From an uncultured Mucilaginibacter sp. (GTDB taxonomy: Bacteria; Bacteroidota; Bacteroidia; Sphingobacteriales; Sphingobacteriaceae), in assembly GCA_946479225.1 (NCBI GenBank), contig CAMLFI010000098.1:1-8132 (forward strand): a stretch of 8,132 nucleotides of DNA, in the 5' to 3' direction. Below, in pieces: positions 1-6,922 of this stretch. Within the stretch, counting starts at the first letter, position 1. Every line of letters begins with the position of its first letter. The notes under the pieces are model-generated. The model did not search any database. It saw nothing but the letters and a program-made list of their open reading frames with translations, and was not told the origin of the DNA. A program made the translations under genes and the position numbers.

Positions 1-577
1 CAATAGCTACAATGTAGGATTTATGAACCCTGCAAAACCTTGCCGCAGGCAACTCTTGCTCCAGCTCGCTAAAAGTTTGGAGGGTCATGATGCTTTTACC
101 AGACAGGCGGATGCACCGGTAGTCGCGCATGCCTTCAATAAACAGTATTTCACTGAGCATTATCTTCTCCAGCCGATATTCCGTTTTAACAAATATTATT
201 TCCTTGCCGCTTTCTGCCGGGGTAAGCCTGTCGTAAACCCGCGTTACGGCCTGCATAAAGCGCTCAAAGGTGAATGGTTTTAACAGGTAGTCGGTAACAT
301 TCAGGTCAAAACCTTTAAGGGCGTATTGGTCAAACGCGGTGGTAATTATAACCTCAGGGCGTTTCTGCAACGATTCTAACAGCTGTAACCCTGTAAAGCC
401 ATCCATTTGTATGTCCAGGAACAACAGGTCTATTTTATTAGCCTTTATAAAGCTGATGGCCGCTATGGCATTATCAAAACAAGCCAGTAAATTTAACCCG
501 GGCACCTTAAGCACAAAGCTTTTAATGCGCTCCATGGCCAGGGGCTCATCTTCTATTATCAGGCAGTTTATAATCAT
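1..577 (-). CDS. LytTR-family DNA-binding response regulator (C-terminus cut by window edge)
   Basis: Response regulator that would accept phosphate from the adjacent LytS-type kinase and bind DNA through a LytTR domain. Reading the minus strand from the ATG at 577 gives 192 codons open to the window edge. Residues 1-115 form a receiver domain: acidic pocket E9-D10-E11, phosphoacceptor D55 in LFLDIQM, T80 in ITTAFD, and K100 in the LLKPF motif. After a short linker, residues from about 125 match the start of a LytTR domain (IIFVKTEYRLEKI, then FCRVHKSYIVAI, a typical LytTR signature). Members of this family are usually about 230-250 residues, so roughly 40-60 residues are missing to the left. 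The ATG overlaps the kinase stop codon (ATGA), which implies co-transcription and translational coupling. Family assignment is firm; the regulated target is unknown. Confidence 0.93.
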   Translation of the reverse strand, partial: MIINCLIIEDEPLAMERIKSFVLKVPGLNLLACFDNAIAAISFIKANKIDLLFLDIQMDGFTGLQLLESLQKRPEVIITTAFDQYALKGFDLNVTDYLLKPFTFERFMQAVTRVYDRLTPAESGKEIIFVKTEYRLEKIMLSEILFIEGMRDYRCIRLSGKSIMTLQTFSELEQELPAARFCRVHKSYIVAI

Positions 578-1623
578 GCAATTGTTATAGTCAAATTTAC
601 TATAAAACGTTCAGCAGTTTTGTTAATTTCTAATTGATGGTTGTTCGGATAAAGTAGCTGCAAACGGTCCTCCATAATGGTTAGCCCTAATCCGCCTTCC
701 CCGGTAATTTGCTCATTAGCATCATAAACGTTGTTGCAATTGAACATAATCGTATTCGCCTGCGTGGCTATGTTGATGACAATGGCGTTATCTATTTTTT
801 TATTGGTGCTGTATTTAAAGGCATTTTCAATAAAAGGAATAAACAGCATCGGCGCTATTTCAATATCATCATTAGCTTTACTAAAATCAACCGTTACAAA
901 ATGCGGGTTGCTGGTGCGGATCTTTTGAAGATCGATATACTGCAAAATATAGTCCAGTTCCCGTTTAAGCGGTATGGTATCTGAGGGGCTTTCGTATAAG
1001 GTAAAACGTAAAATATCCGATAATTTTTTAAGATACACCGAAGCCGTTACCGCGTCTTTTTCAATCAGCACATCAATGTTGTTTAAGGTATTAAACAGAA
1101 AGTGCGGGTTGATCTTGGCTTTCAATAGTTCAAGGCTGGTTGCAACGTTCTGCTTTTCCAATTGCTCTTTATAGCGGATCTCGGTAAACCAGGTAATAAA
1201 ACCTTTCATTATACAAGCTGCAATGGCCGAACCTGCTATTCTGGTAAAAATCCACGGCGCACTGAATCCCATTACTATGGTACTGCGCCCCGCCGGGTGC
1301 ATCACAGTCCTTGTAAAAAGGCTGCCAAACCATATACCAACTGTTGCGGCCAACCCTATAACTATCAGTCCCCATAAGCTAAATTTCATTAACTGTAGCT
1401 TATTTAAAAAACGGGGAAACAAGAAAAAATAAAACAAGTAAAAAACTATTATCGATAATAATATAACAATCCAATTGGTGAAGTAAGTAATCTCAAAGTC
1501 CCCACCTCTGCCTGAGTTTCTCATGATATACTGTCGCATCAGTGGTGAAGACCAGTAAACAATGTGAATTAAAACAATAAGTACAGTTGATTTTTTCATG
1601 TGTTGTTGGTTAAGATTAAACAT
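574..1623 (-). CDS. LytS-type sensor histidine kinase (His_kinase family), membrane-bound
   Basis: Inner-membrane sensor kinase, 349 residues, partner of the overlapping LytTR regulator. The N-terminal half has hydrophobic segments at about 12-25, 49-70, 83-103 and 125-144, consistent with four membrane helices and no extracytoplasmic sensor domain of any size. The phosphoacceptor region is KINPHFLFNTLNNI (170-183), with the histidine at 174, as in the His_kinase (PF06580) family. The HATPase domain follows: N-box FIENAFKYS (264-272) and a G-box-like GEGGLGLTIMEDRLQLLYP (308-326). Length is normal for this family in Bacteroidota. The start could equally be Met9 (1599), which begins MKKSTV directly before the first membrane helix; no Shine-Dalgarno sequence helps decide. 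The stop codon overlaps the regulator start. The stimulus cannot be read from the sequence. Confidence 0.92.
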   Translation of the reverse strand: MFNLNQQHMKKSTVLIVLIHIVYWSSPLMRQYIMRNSGRGGDFEITYFTNWIVILLSIIVFYLFYFFLFPRFLNKLQLMKFSLWGLIVIGLAATVGIWFGSLFTRTVMHPAGRSTIVMGFSAPWIFTRIAGSAIAACIMKGFITWFTEIRYKEQLEKQNVATSLELLKAKINPHFLFNTLNNIDVLIEKDAVTASVYLKKLSDILRFTLYESPSDTIPLKRELDYILQYIDLQKIRTSNPHFVTVDFSKANDDIEIAPMLFIPFIENAFKYSTNKKIDNAIVINIATQANTIMFNCNNVYDANEQITGEGGLGLTIMEDRLQLLYPNNHQLEINKTAERFIVNLTITIA

Positions 1624-1729
1624 GCCTAAAAATCGGGTTGTACATCGGGCCGGTATAATAACTTCTGCAAGCAGGTGGGTTTGGCTGGCAAAATGGCAAT
1701 AATATGCGGTAAGAAAAAATGGCGTTTAA

Positions 1730-2710
1730 CTACTTCCGTATCTCAATCGGGATAGTGCGATACTGATATTTCATAATCGTATCTAAATGATTATTTGCAA
1801 TAGCTATGCAGCCATTTGTCCAGTCTTTTAATTTACTCCGTGCCGGGCTGGTTCCGTGTATCATCACATCGCCTCCGGGCTTAACGCCTTGCTTTTTTGA
1901 GCGGGCAATATCATCGGCATTGGGGTATGAAATATGGAAACCCAGGTGATAGGATGCTTCTACATTAATATTGTAATCTAAATAATATAGCCCTTCGGGC
2001 GTGCGCCCATCCCCTTCTTTTAGTTTATGCCCCACAGGCGATTTGCCCAGGTTTATCGGGAAATCAAATAAGCGTTTGCCATTTCGCTCTATATACAGTC
2101 TGCGTTTGGCTTTTTCTACAATAATTCTGTCGGCCCTGTTCATCCAGTTAACTATCGCGTTGTTGGTAGCAATACTATTGCTGCTAAAATATGCAAGCCC
2201 CTGCCCTTCAAGCCCTCCTATCCACCTTTTCCCGCTATCCATGCGCACTACATACTTACCCGTTAGCAGAATGGGCATATATTGGTGATATCTTAAGGGC
2301 TGCTTATTCCGGTAAATTATAATATTGGTATCCAGTTGGCTTAATGATTTCATGGTTGGTTTAAACAACATTTGTTCTATGCGTTTGGCAATGGACGATG
2401 AATCCATTTTCATATTTCTGACCATGTTATCGCTAAGCCACATTAGTTGTTTTTTATTCCTGTCTGCAGTGTCAGCTCCAAACATAACGCGGCCGCCAAT
2501 GGTATACCTGCCCGTTTTAAGATATTTTATGTATTGATAATAGCGTAAAGGTTTACCTTCAAACCAGGCAACTATATTGGTGTCAATTCCGGCTGGTTGT
2601 GTTTTTAAAGATGTCGCTGCGTGACTTGTATGTTTAGTATCTGGGCGAGATTTAAACGCGCTAACAAAAGCAAAAGGAACAAGCAGTATCAAAAGCAATA
2701 TCGATCGCAT
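1730..2710 (-). CDS. Secreted L,D-transpeptidase-like protein (YkuD catalytic domain)
   Basis: Predicted exported protein of 326 residues with a C-terminal YkuD domain, the fold that forms or edits peptidoglycan cross-links or attaches proteins to the wall using a catalytic cysteine. Residues 1-18 are a signal peptide (MRSILLLILLVPFAFVSA). The catalytic domain spans about 195-324: RRLYIERNGKRLFDFPINLG, then GRTPEGLYYLDY, then the active-site part with H285 in VMIHGTS and C301 in WTNGCIAIAN. The cysteine motif has Asn-Gly-Cys-Ile-Ala rather than the classical His-Gly-Cys-Ile-Arg; Ala after the Ile is familiar from YafK-like members, where the reaction may differ from ordinary 3-3 cross-linking. 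Residues 42-195 contain two related copies of an unassigned motif (see the repeat entry). It lies 106 bp upstream of the kinase on the same strand; whether they share a transcript is unclear. The YkuD call is firm, the substrate unknown. Confidence 0.88.
   Translation of the reverse strand: MRSILLLILLVPFAFVSAFKSRPDTKHTSHAATSLKTQPAGIDTNIVAWFEGKPLRYYQYIKYLKTGRYTIGGRVMFGADTADRNKKQLMWLSDNMVRNMKMDSSSIAKRIEQMLFKPTMKSLSQLDTNIIIYRNKQPLRYHQYMPILLTGKYVVRMDSGKRWIGGLEGQGLAYFSSNSIATNNAIVNWMNRADRIIVEKAKRRLYIERNGKRLFDFPINLGKSPVGHKLKEGDGRTPEGLYYLDYNINVEASYHLGFHISYPNADDIARSKKQGVKPGGDVMIHGTSPARSKLKDWTNGCIAIANNHLDTIMKYQYRTIPIEIRK
2252..2584 (-). repeat. Internal protein-level duplication in the N-terminal part of the L,D-transpeptidase
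   Basis: Residues 43-69 and 127-153 of the YkuD protein align without gaps at a spacing of 84 residues, with 14 of 27 identical positions. The shared pattern is DTNI-x7-PLRY-x-QY-x3-L-x-TG-x-Y. The similarity fades afterwards, but both copies are followed by a segment of similar length, suggesting a tandem repeat of about 80 residues. I do not recognise the unit as a named domain; a substrate- or wall-binding module is only a guess. Confidence 0.75.
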
Positions 2711-2830
2711 AATTAGCGTAAGGTTTATACAGCTAAAATGCGAAAATAAATTGGCTCAAACTATCTTTTTAGTAATCCTGCTAATTATAAATTTTATATC
2801 ATTCTTGTTACAAAAACTACGATATTGCGA

Positions 2831-2847
2831 TGTGCTTAATAAGCACA
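2831..2847. promoter_or_regulatory. 17-bp perfect inverted repeat upstream of gapN (candidate operator)
   Basis: TGTGCTTAATAAGCACA has two 8-bp arms (TGTGCTTA / TAAGCACA) around a single central A, ending 19 bases before the gapN start codon, in the 156-bp region shared with the divergent transpeptidase gene. It has no T-tract, so it is not a terminator. Its symmetry and position suit a dimeric regulator acting on gapN, perhaps on both genes; a small 5'-UTR hairpin (7-bp stem, 3-nt loop) is the alternative. No regulator is identified. Confidence 0.5.
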
Positions 2848-2866
2848 CAGAACTAAACACACGCCT

Positions 2867-4489
2867 ATGAGTTTTCACGACCAGATCACCTCCATTTTTG
2901 TAAAGGAGGACCACATACCCGAACAGTTCAGAATAGAAGAGATACACCAGCGCGAATACCTGTGCAATGGCGAAATGAAGCCCTGGGATGGCCCAGTGGC
3001 AGATGTATATTCGCCGGTTTGTATTCCCGGTCCGGATGGGTTAAAACCTAAGTATATTGGCAGCTACCCGGTTTGTACAGAAAAGGAAGCCACAGAGGCC
3101 ATGGAAGCAGCCATTGGCGCTTACAACAATGGTCGCGGCGAATGGCCCACCATGAGTGTTGACGATCGCATTAAATGCCTGGAGCGCTTTGTTTTTAAAA
3201 TGAGCGAACAGCGCAGCCTGGTTATCAAATTGATCATGTGGGAGATCGGTAAATCGCACGCCGACTCGGCCAAAGAGTTTGACCGCACAGTTGAATATAT
3301 TAACGCAACAATAGACGAGTTAAAAGATATTGACCGCCTGTCATCGCGCTTTCAGATTGCCGAAGGTGTGATAGCACAGGTTAGGCGCTCGCCGCTGGGC
3401 GTGGTGCTTTGTATGGGGCCATTCAACTATCCCCTTAACGAAACCTTTACTACGTTAATACCGGCGCTTATAATGGGCAATACGCTGCTGTTTAAACCAC
3501 CTAAGCACGGTACGTTGCTGCACTACCCGTTATTAAGGGCTTTCCAGGAATCGTTCCCTAAAGGCGTGGTAAATACCATTTACGGACGAGGCGCAACAGT
3601 TACACCCGGACTAATGGCAACAGGCAACATCAATGTGCTGGCGTTCATCGGTTCAAGCAAAGTGGCTAACGATCTGAAAAAGCGTCACCCTAAAATAAAC
3701 CGCCTGCGTGCTGTTTTAAGTTTGGATGCCAAGAACCTGGCCATAGTTACCAAACACGCCGACCTGCCCTTGGCGGTCAGCGAATGTATTTTGGGTGCCC
3801 TGTCATTCAACGGACAGCGTTGCACAGCTATAAAGATCATTTATGTACATAAAGAAGTAGCCGATGAGTTTCTGAAACTATTAAGCGATGCCGTGGCCAA
3901 GCTACCGTTTGGCATGCCCTGGGATAAGGACGTTAAACTAACGCCCCTACCCGAACCCCATAAGCCTGCGTTTTTGAAAGATACTATTGCCGATGCCGTA
4001 GCTAACGGCGCGCAGGTGGTTAACCCCAACGGCGGCGATAATGTAGCATCGTTTGTATACCCTGCCATTTTGTATCCGGTTAACGATAAAATGAAGATCT
4101 TCCGCGAGGAGCAATTTGGTCCGGTTATTCCCGTTGTGCCGTTTACTGATATTGAAGAAGCCGTCGCTTACCAGATAGATTCGCCGCACGGACAGCAGGT
4201 AAGTATTTTTAGTGATGATGCTGATGAAATAGCATCACTGATAGATCCGTTTGTTAACCTGGTTAGCCGTGTAAACGTTAACAGTCAATGCCAGCGCGGG
4301 CCCGATGTGTTTCCGTTCACCGGCCGTAAAGACAGCGCCGAAGGCACCCTTTCGGTACACGATGCCTTGCGGTCCTTCTCTATCCGCTCGTTGGTGGCTA
4401 CCAAATTGAACGAGACTAATAAACACCTGTTTAATGATATTGTGCAGGACCAGTCGTCTAATTTTTTGAGTACGAAGTTTATTTTTTAA
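2867..4489 (+). CDS. gapN: NADP-dependent glyceraldehyde-3-phosphate dehydrogenase, GapN-like aldehyde dehydrogenase
   Basis: Aldehyde dehydrogenase superfamily protein, 540 residues, best matching non-phosphorylating GAPDH, which oxidises glyceraldehyde-3-phosphate to 3-phosphoglycerate in the cytoplasm and yields NADPH while bypassing the ATP-forming glycolytic step. Visible motifs: the oxyanion Asn in MGPFNYPLN (N187), the cofactor loop LLFKPPKHG (207-215), the catalytic Cys in FNGQRCTA (C319, preceded by R318), EEQFGPV (414-420; E415 matches the cofactor-binding Glu), and the GapN hallmark CQRGPDVFPF (475-484), whose Arg contacts the substrate phosphate in characterised GapN. Oddly, the usual ELGGK motif reads SLDAK (285-289), so the general-base Glu is Ser. 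The protein is longer than typical bacterial GapN (about 475 residues), with extra residues at both ends. Single gene, closed by a strong terminator. The substrate is inferred from motifs. Confidence 0.85.
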   Translation: MSFHDQITSIFVKEDHIPEQFRIEEIHQREYLCNGEMKPWDGPVADVYSPVCIPGPDGLKPKYIGSYPVCTEKEATEAMEAAIGAYNNGRGEWPTMSVDDRIKCLERFVFKMSEQRSLVIKLIMWEIGKSHADSAKEFDRTVEYINATIDELKDIDRLSSRFQIAEGVIAQVRRSPLGVVLCMGPFNYPLNETFTTLIPALIMGNTLLFKPPKHGTLLHYPLLRAFQESFPKGVVNTIYGRGATVTPGLMATGNINVLAFIGSSKVANDLKKRHPKINRLRAVLSLDAKNLAIVTKHADLPLAVSECILGALSFNGQRCTAIKIIYVHKEVADEFLKLLSDAVAKLPFGMPWDKDVKLTPLPEPHKPAFLKDTIADAVANGAQVVNPNGGDNVASFVYPAILYPVNDKMKIFREEQFGPVIPVVPFTDIEEAVAYQIDSPHGQQVSIFSDDADEIASLIDPFVNLVSRVNVNSQCQRGPDVFPFTGRKDSAEGTLSVHDALRSFSIRSLVATKLNETNKHLFNDIVQDQSSNFLSTKFIF

Positions 4490-4505
4490 GGGATGACATA
4501 AAAAT

Positions 4506-4545
4506 AAACGCCCCTCAAAGCAAAACTTTGAGGGGCGTTTTTATT
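4506..4545 (+). terminator. Strong intrinsic terminator after gapN
   Basis: A perfect 15-bp stem (arms 4506-4520 and 4526-4540, core CGCCCCTCAAAG) with a 5-nt CAAAA loop runs into a T-rich tail, starting 16 bases after the gapN stop. The A-rich start of the left arm could also make it work on the opposite strand, but no minus-strand gene ends here. Confidence 0.93.
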
Positions 4546-4645
4546 GTGCTCGTTTGATATAAAATTTAATGGAAACACGACAATTCCTTCTAATTTTACA
4601 CTATCCTGACCAAAATCCCCATTTAGTCAAAAATTAAAATATTGA

Positions 4646-4663
4646 TAATCAATCGATTGATTA
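4646..4663. promoter_or_regulatory. 18-bp perfect palindrome upstream of the outer-membrane protein gene (candidate operator)
   Basis: TAATCAATCGATTGATTA is fully self-complementary, centred on the ClaI-like ATCGAT, and lies 94 bases upstream of the start codon. Flanking GAT (4644-4646) and ATC (4664-4666) nearly extend the symmetry. With no loop and no T-tract it resembles a site for a dimeric DNA-binding protein rather than an RNA hairpin. It lies just upstream of the weak promoter candidate, so an activator or a repressor role are both possible. The cognate regulator is unknown. Confidence 0.45.
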
Positions 4664-4685
4664 ATCGTGACTTTTGCCTGATAAA

Positions 4686-4712
4686 TTGAATATAAATTGT
4701 TGCTTTAATTTG
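4686..4712 (+). promoter_or_regulatory. Possible Bacteroidota-type promoter for the outer-membrane protein gene
   Basis: TTG (4686-4688) is followed after 16 bases by TTAATTTG (4705-4712), which differs from the Bacteroidota -7 consensus TAnnTTTG at one fixed base. Transcription would start near 4719, leaving a leader of about 40 nt. The match is imperfect and the region is AT-rich, so this is a weak call. Confidence 0.3.
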
Positions 4713-4757
4713 CTCCGTGTTAACAAAAACACATCACAACAATTAATATAAAATACC

Positions 4758-5333
4758 ATGAAAAGTACATTAAAAATTTCAGCATTAGTTGTGGCATTTG
4801 CTGGTCTTACCTTCGCCGCAAAAGCACAAACCGCCCCTACATCTACCAATGCAAATGGCGTACGTTTAAGTATCGGTGTAGAAACCGGCATCCCTACAGG
4901 CAAATTAAATGACGCCTACAACTGGAACCTGGGCGGATCGGTACAAGCCGATATCCCTGTTGCCAGCCAGTTGTTTGTTACCGTTAACGCGGGTTATAAC
5001 AACATCTTCGGTAAAACCGTTGGTACTGTATCAGCAACTGATATTCAATTGCTGCCGGTAAAAGCGGGTTTAAAATTCTTCCCTGTAAGTAACTTCTACA
5101 TCCAGGGTGAAGCCGGTGCCGGTATAGCTTTAAACAAAAAAGACCTGGGCTTTGATAACTCAGCAGCTTTTATCTGGGCACCACAAGTAGGTATCCAGTT
5201 CCCGGTAGGCAACAAAAGCTACATTGATGCCGGTGTGCGTTATGAGGCCAGCACCAAATTTAACAGCCTTGTTAGCGATAGCAAGATCAACTTTTTAGGT
5301 CTGCGTTTAGCTTACGCGTTTGATACCAAGTAA
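4758..5333 (+). CDS. Outer-membrane beta-barrel protein (small OmpX/OmpW-like barrel)
   Basis: Exported 191-residue protein with a clear signal peptide (MKSTLKISALVVAFAGLTFA, cleavage near AKA-Q, about residue 23). The mature part is made of alternating hydrophobic/polar strands rich in Gly and aromatics: about 34-44, 55-66, 70-80, 94-107, 111-123, 137-149, 153-164 and 176-188, consistent with an eight-stranded barrel of the PF13568/PF13505 type common in Bacteroidota. The last strand ends LGLRLAYAF before a short DTK tail. There are no cysteines and no lipobox. The codon choice is cleaner and the gene sits alone between two strong terminators, which suggests its own transcription unit, possibly well expressed. 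The leader has an A-rich stretch but no Shine-Dalgarno sequence. Whether it is a porin, an adhesin or a structural barrel cannot be told from the sequence. Confidence 0.85.
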   Translation: MKSTLKISALVVAFAGLTFAAKAQTAPTSTNANGVRLSIGVETGIPTGKLNDAYNWNLGGSVQADIPVASQLFVTVNAGYNNIFGKTVGTVSATDIQLLPVKAGLKFFPVSNFYIQGEAGAGIALNKKDLGFDNSAAFIWAPQVGIQFPVGNKSYIDAGVRYEASTKFNSLVSDSKINFLGLRLAYAFDTK

Positions 5334-5355
5334 TTACAATCACAACATTTGTAGT

Positions 5356-5397
5356 AAAAAAGGGGGATGCAGATTTGCATTCCCCTTTTTTATTTTT
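5356..5397 (+). terminator. Intrinsic terminator after the outer-membrane protein gene
   Basis: A 16-bp stem (arms 5356-5371 and 5376-5391, core GGGGGATGCA / TGCATTCCCC, one G-U pair) with a 4-nt GATT loop is followed by TATTTTT. It begins 22 bases after the stop codon. The A-run before and T-run after make it potentially bidirectional, but only the upstream plus-strand gene ends here. Confidence 0.92.
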
Positions 5398-5444
5398 CCC
5401 CGTTTTTTTGGATATATTTTGTCCCGCAAAAATTTTTTTCGTTA

Positions 5445-5472
5445 TTTGAAATGATTACTATTAATATTTTTG
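5445..5472 (+). promoter_or_regulatory. Bacteroidota-type promoter for the sigma-54 response regulator gene
   Basis: TTTG (5445-5448) and TATTTTTG (5465-5472), a full match to the -7 consensus TAnnTTTG of the Bacteroidota housekeeping sigma factor, are separated by 16 bases, slightly shorter than the usual spacing. The predicted start near 5479 gives a leader of about 42 nt. It sits between the upstream terminator and the gene, as expected. This would drive the regulator and the coupled small gene. Confidence 0.6.
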
Positions 5473-5521
5473 TGTAATTTAACGGCTTGGGTACATCTGC
5501 CTGGTAATTCTAAACGCTTAT

Positions 5522-6922
5522 ATGAAAAAAATACTCATCATAGACGATGAAGTTAACGTTGCCTTATTGCTATCGAAGTTTTTAACCCGTAATGGCTTTG
5601 ATGTAAATACAGCGTCAAGCGGCAACAGTGGTATGGAAATTCTCAAAACCGAGATGTTTGACCTTGTTTTATGCGATTTCAGACTGGAAGACACCGATGG
5701 CCGCGAAATGCTAAAGAAAATCAAGACCCAATACCCAAAAACAGGCGTAATTATCATCACCGGTTATTCTGATATAAAGATGGCGGTGGAACTCATAAAA
5801 ATGGGCGCTTATGATTATATCACCAAACCGCTCTATCCCGACGAAATATTAAATACCATTACCAAGGCTATTGAAACACATCATGCTTTGGTTGATGATG
5901 AAGAAGATACTCCTATTGTTTTAAAGGCCAACAAAAAGCAAAACCCCTCTGGTTTTGTGGTAGGCGCCAGCAGAGCCTCAAAAGAACTGCACAGGCAGAT
6001 AGAATTAGTAGCACCAACCAATTACAGCGTAATTATTTTAGGCGAAAGCGGCACGGGTAAAGAGGAAGTTGCCAAAAGCATCCACCTGCACAGCAACAGG
6101 CACAACCAACCGTTTATAGCTATGGACTGCGGATCATTAACCAAGGAATTAGCCGCAAGCGAGTTTTTCGGGCACGAAAAGGGCTCTTTCACCGGGGCTT
6201 TTGCTACCAAAATAGGCCACTTTGAAATGGCTAACGGTGGTACCTTGTTTTTGGATGAGGTAGGCAACCTATCCTACGAGATACAGGCCGCTTTGCTTAG
6301 AACCGTGCAGGAACGTAAGGTTAAAAGAATTGGCAGCACAAAAGAGATAGACCTGGATGTACGCATTATTGTGGCAACCAATGAGAACCTGCAGGAAGGC
6401 ATACAGAAAGGCCGTTTCCGCGAGGATCTTTACCATCGCTTTAATGAGTTTAGTATCTATATGCCGCCTTTACGCGAGCGTGGAAACGATATTTTTTTAT
6501 TGGCAGAATACTTTTTAGAGGAAGCTAACAAAGAACTGGGCAGGAATGTAACCACCTTCGCGCCCGAAACAATTGAATGCTTTAAGAATTATCGCTGGCC
6601 GGGTAACGTGCGCGAGCTGAAAAATATAGTGCGCCGGGCAGCGTTGATAAGCGAGGGGAGCGAAATTACCACCAAATCGTTGCCATTAGAAATATCAAAT
6701 CACAGGATGCCCACAATTGATTATTCGCAGGGTAAGGGCACGGAGCAACCGACTGTGCAAGCGCCGTATCATGACTTGAAGAACGCGGCGCTTGAGGCAG
6801 AATACGAGACGATATTGAAGGTGTTGCGCGAAGTGAACTTTAATAAAACCAAGGCAGCAGAAATTTTGCAGATAGACAGGAAGACTCTTTATAACAAAAT
6901 GAAGGCCATCAATCTTAAATAA
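5522..6922 (+). CDS. Sigma-54-dependent response regulator, NtrC/AtoC family
   Basis: Cytoplasmic transcription activator of 466 residues that, once phosphorylated, uses ATP hydrolysis to open promoters bound by sigma-54 RNA polymerase. Receiver domain 1-120: D8-D9, phosphoacceptor D52 in VLCDFRL, T80 in IIITGYS, K102 in TKPLYP. AAA+ domain about 145-385: Walker A GESGTGKE (174-181), sigma-54 contact loop GSFTGA (221-226, a common variant of GAFTGA), Walker B GGTLFLDEVG (239-248), arginine-finger region RFREDLYHRFN (298-308) and RWPGNVRELKN (358-368). C-terminal Fis-type helix-turn-helix 440-460 (KTKAAEILQIDRKTLYNKMK). All domains look intact and of normal length. No complete sensor kinase is beside it; the next gene starts at the very next base. 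Target promoters are unknown; I saw no convincing -24/-12 site in the intergenic regions here. Confidence 0.95.
   Translation: MKKILIIDDEVNVALLLSKFLTRNGFDVNTASSGNSGMEILKTEMFDLVLCDFRLEDTDGREMLKKIKTQYPKTGVIIITGYSDIKMAVELIKMGAYDYITKPLYPDEILNTITKAIETHHALVDDEEDTPIVLKANKKQNPSGFVVGASRASKELHRQIELVAPTNYSVIILGESGTGKEEVAKSIHLHSNRHNQPFIAMDCGSLTKELAASEFFGHEKGSFTGAFATKIGHFEMANGGTLFLDEVGNLSYEIQAALLRTVQERKVKRIGSTKEIDLDVRIIVATNENLQEGIQKGRFREDLYHRFNEFSIYMPPLRERGNDIFLLAEYFLEEANKELGRNVTTFAPETIECFKNYRWPGNVRELKNIVRRAALISEGSEITTKSLPLEISNHRMPTIDYSQGKGTEQPTVQAPYHDLKNAALEAEYETILKVLREVNFNKTKAAEILQIDRKTLYNKMKAINLK

Noticed and set aside
23..590. Plus-strand ORFs of 86 and 83 residues opposite the response regulator
   Set aside because: They are antisense shadows of the LytTR regulator frame, which shows receiver and LytTR motifs throughout.
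2901..2910. Perfect Shine-Dalgarno-like AAAGGAGG inside the start of gapN
   Set aside because: No ATG, GTG or TTG follows at a usable distance, the bases encode residues in the continuous GapN frame, and the genes here generally lack Shine-Dalgarno sequences. It could form only a 5-bp hairpin with CCTCC at 2889-2893.
2756..2947. Minus-strand 63-residue ORF across the intergenic region and gapN start
   Set aside because: It overlaps the start of a well-supported gene and the inverted repeat, has no family resemblance, and its low-complexity hydrophobic start looks like chance.
5491..5506. Possible sigma-54 promoter (TGGGTACATCTGC) before the response regulator
   Set aside because: The GG to GC spacing is 8 rather than the required 10 bases, and the flanking consensus is absent; a good Bacteroidota-type promoter lies just upstream.
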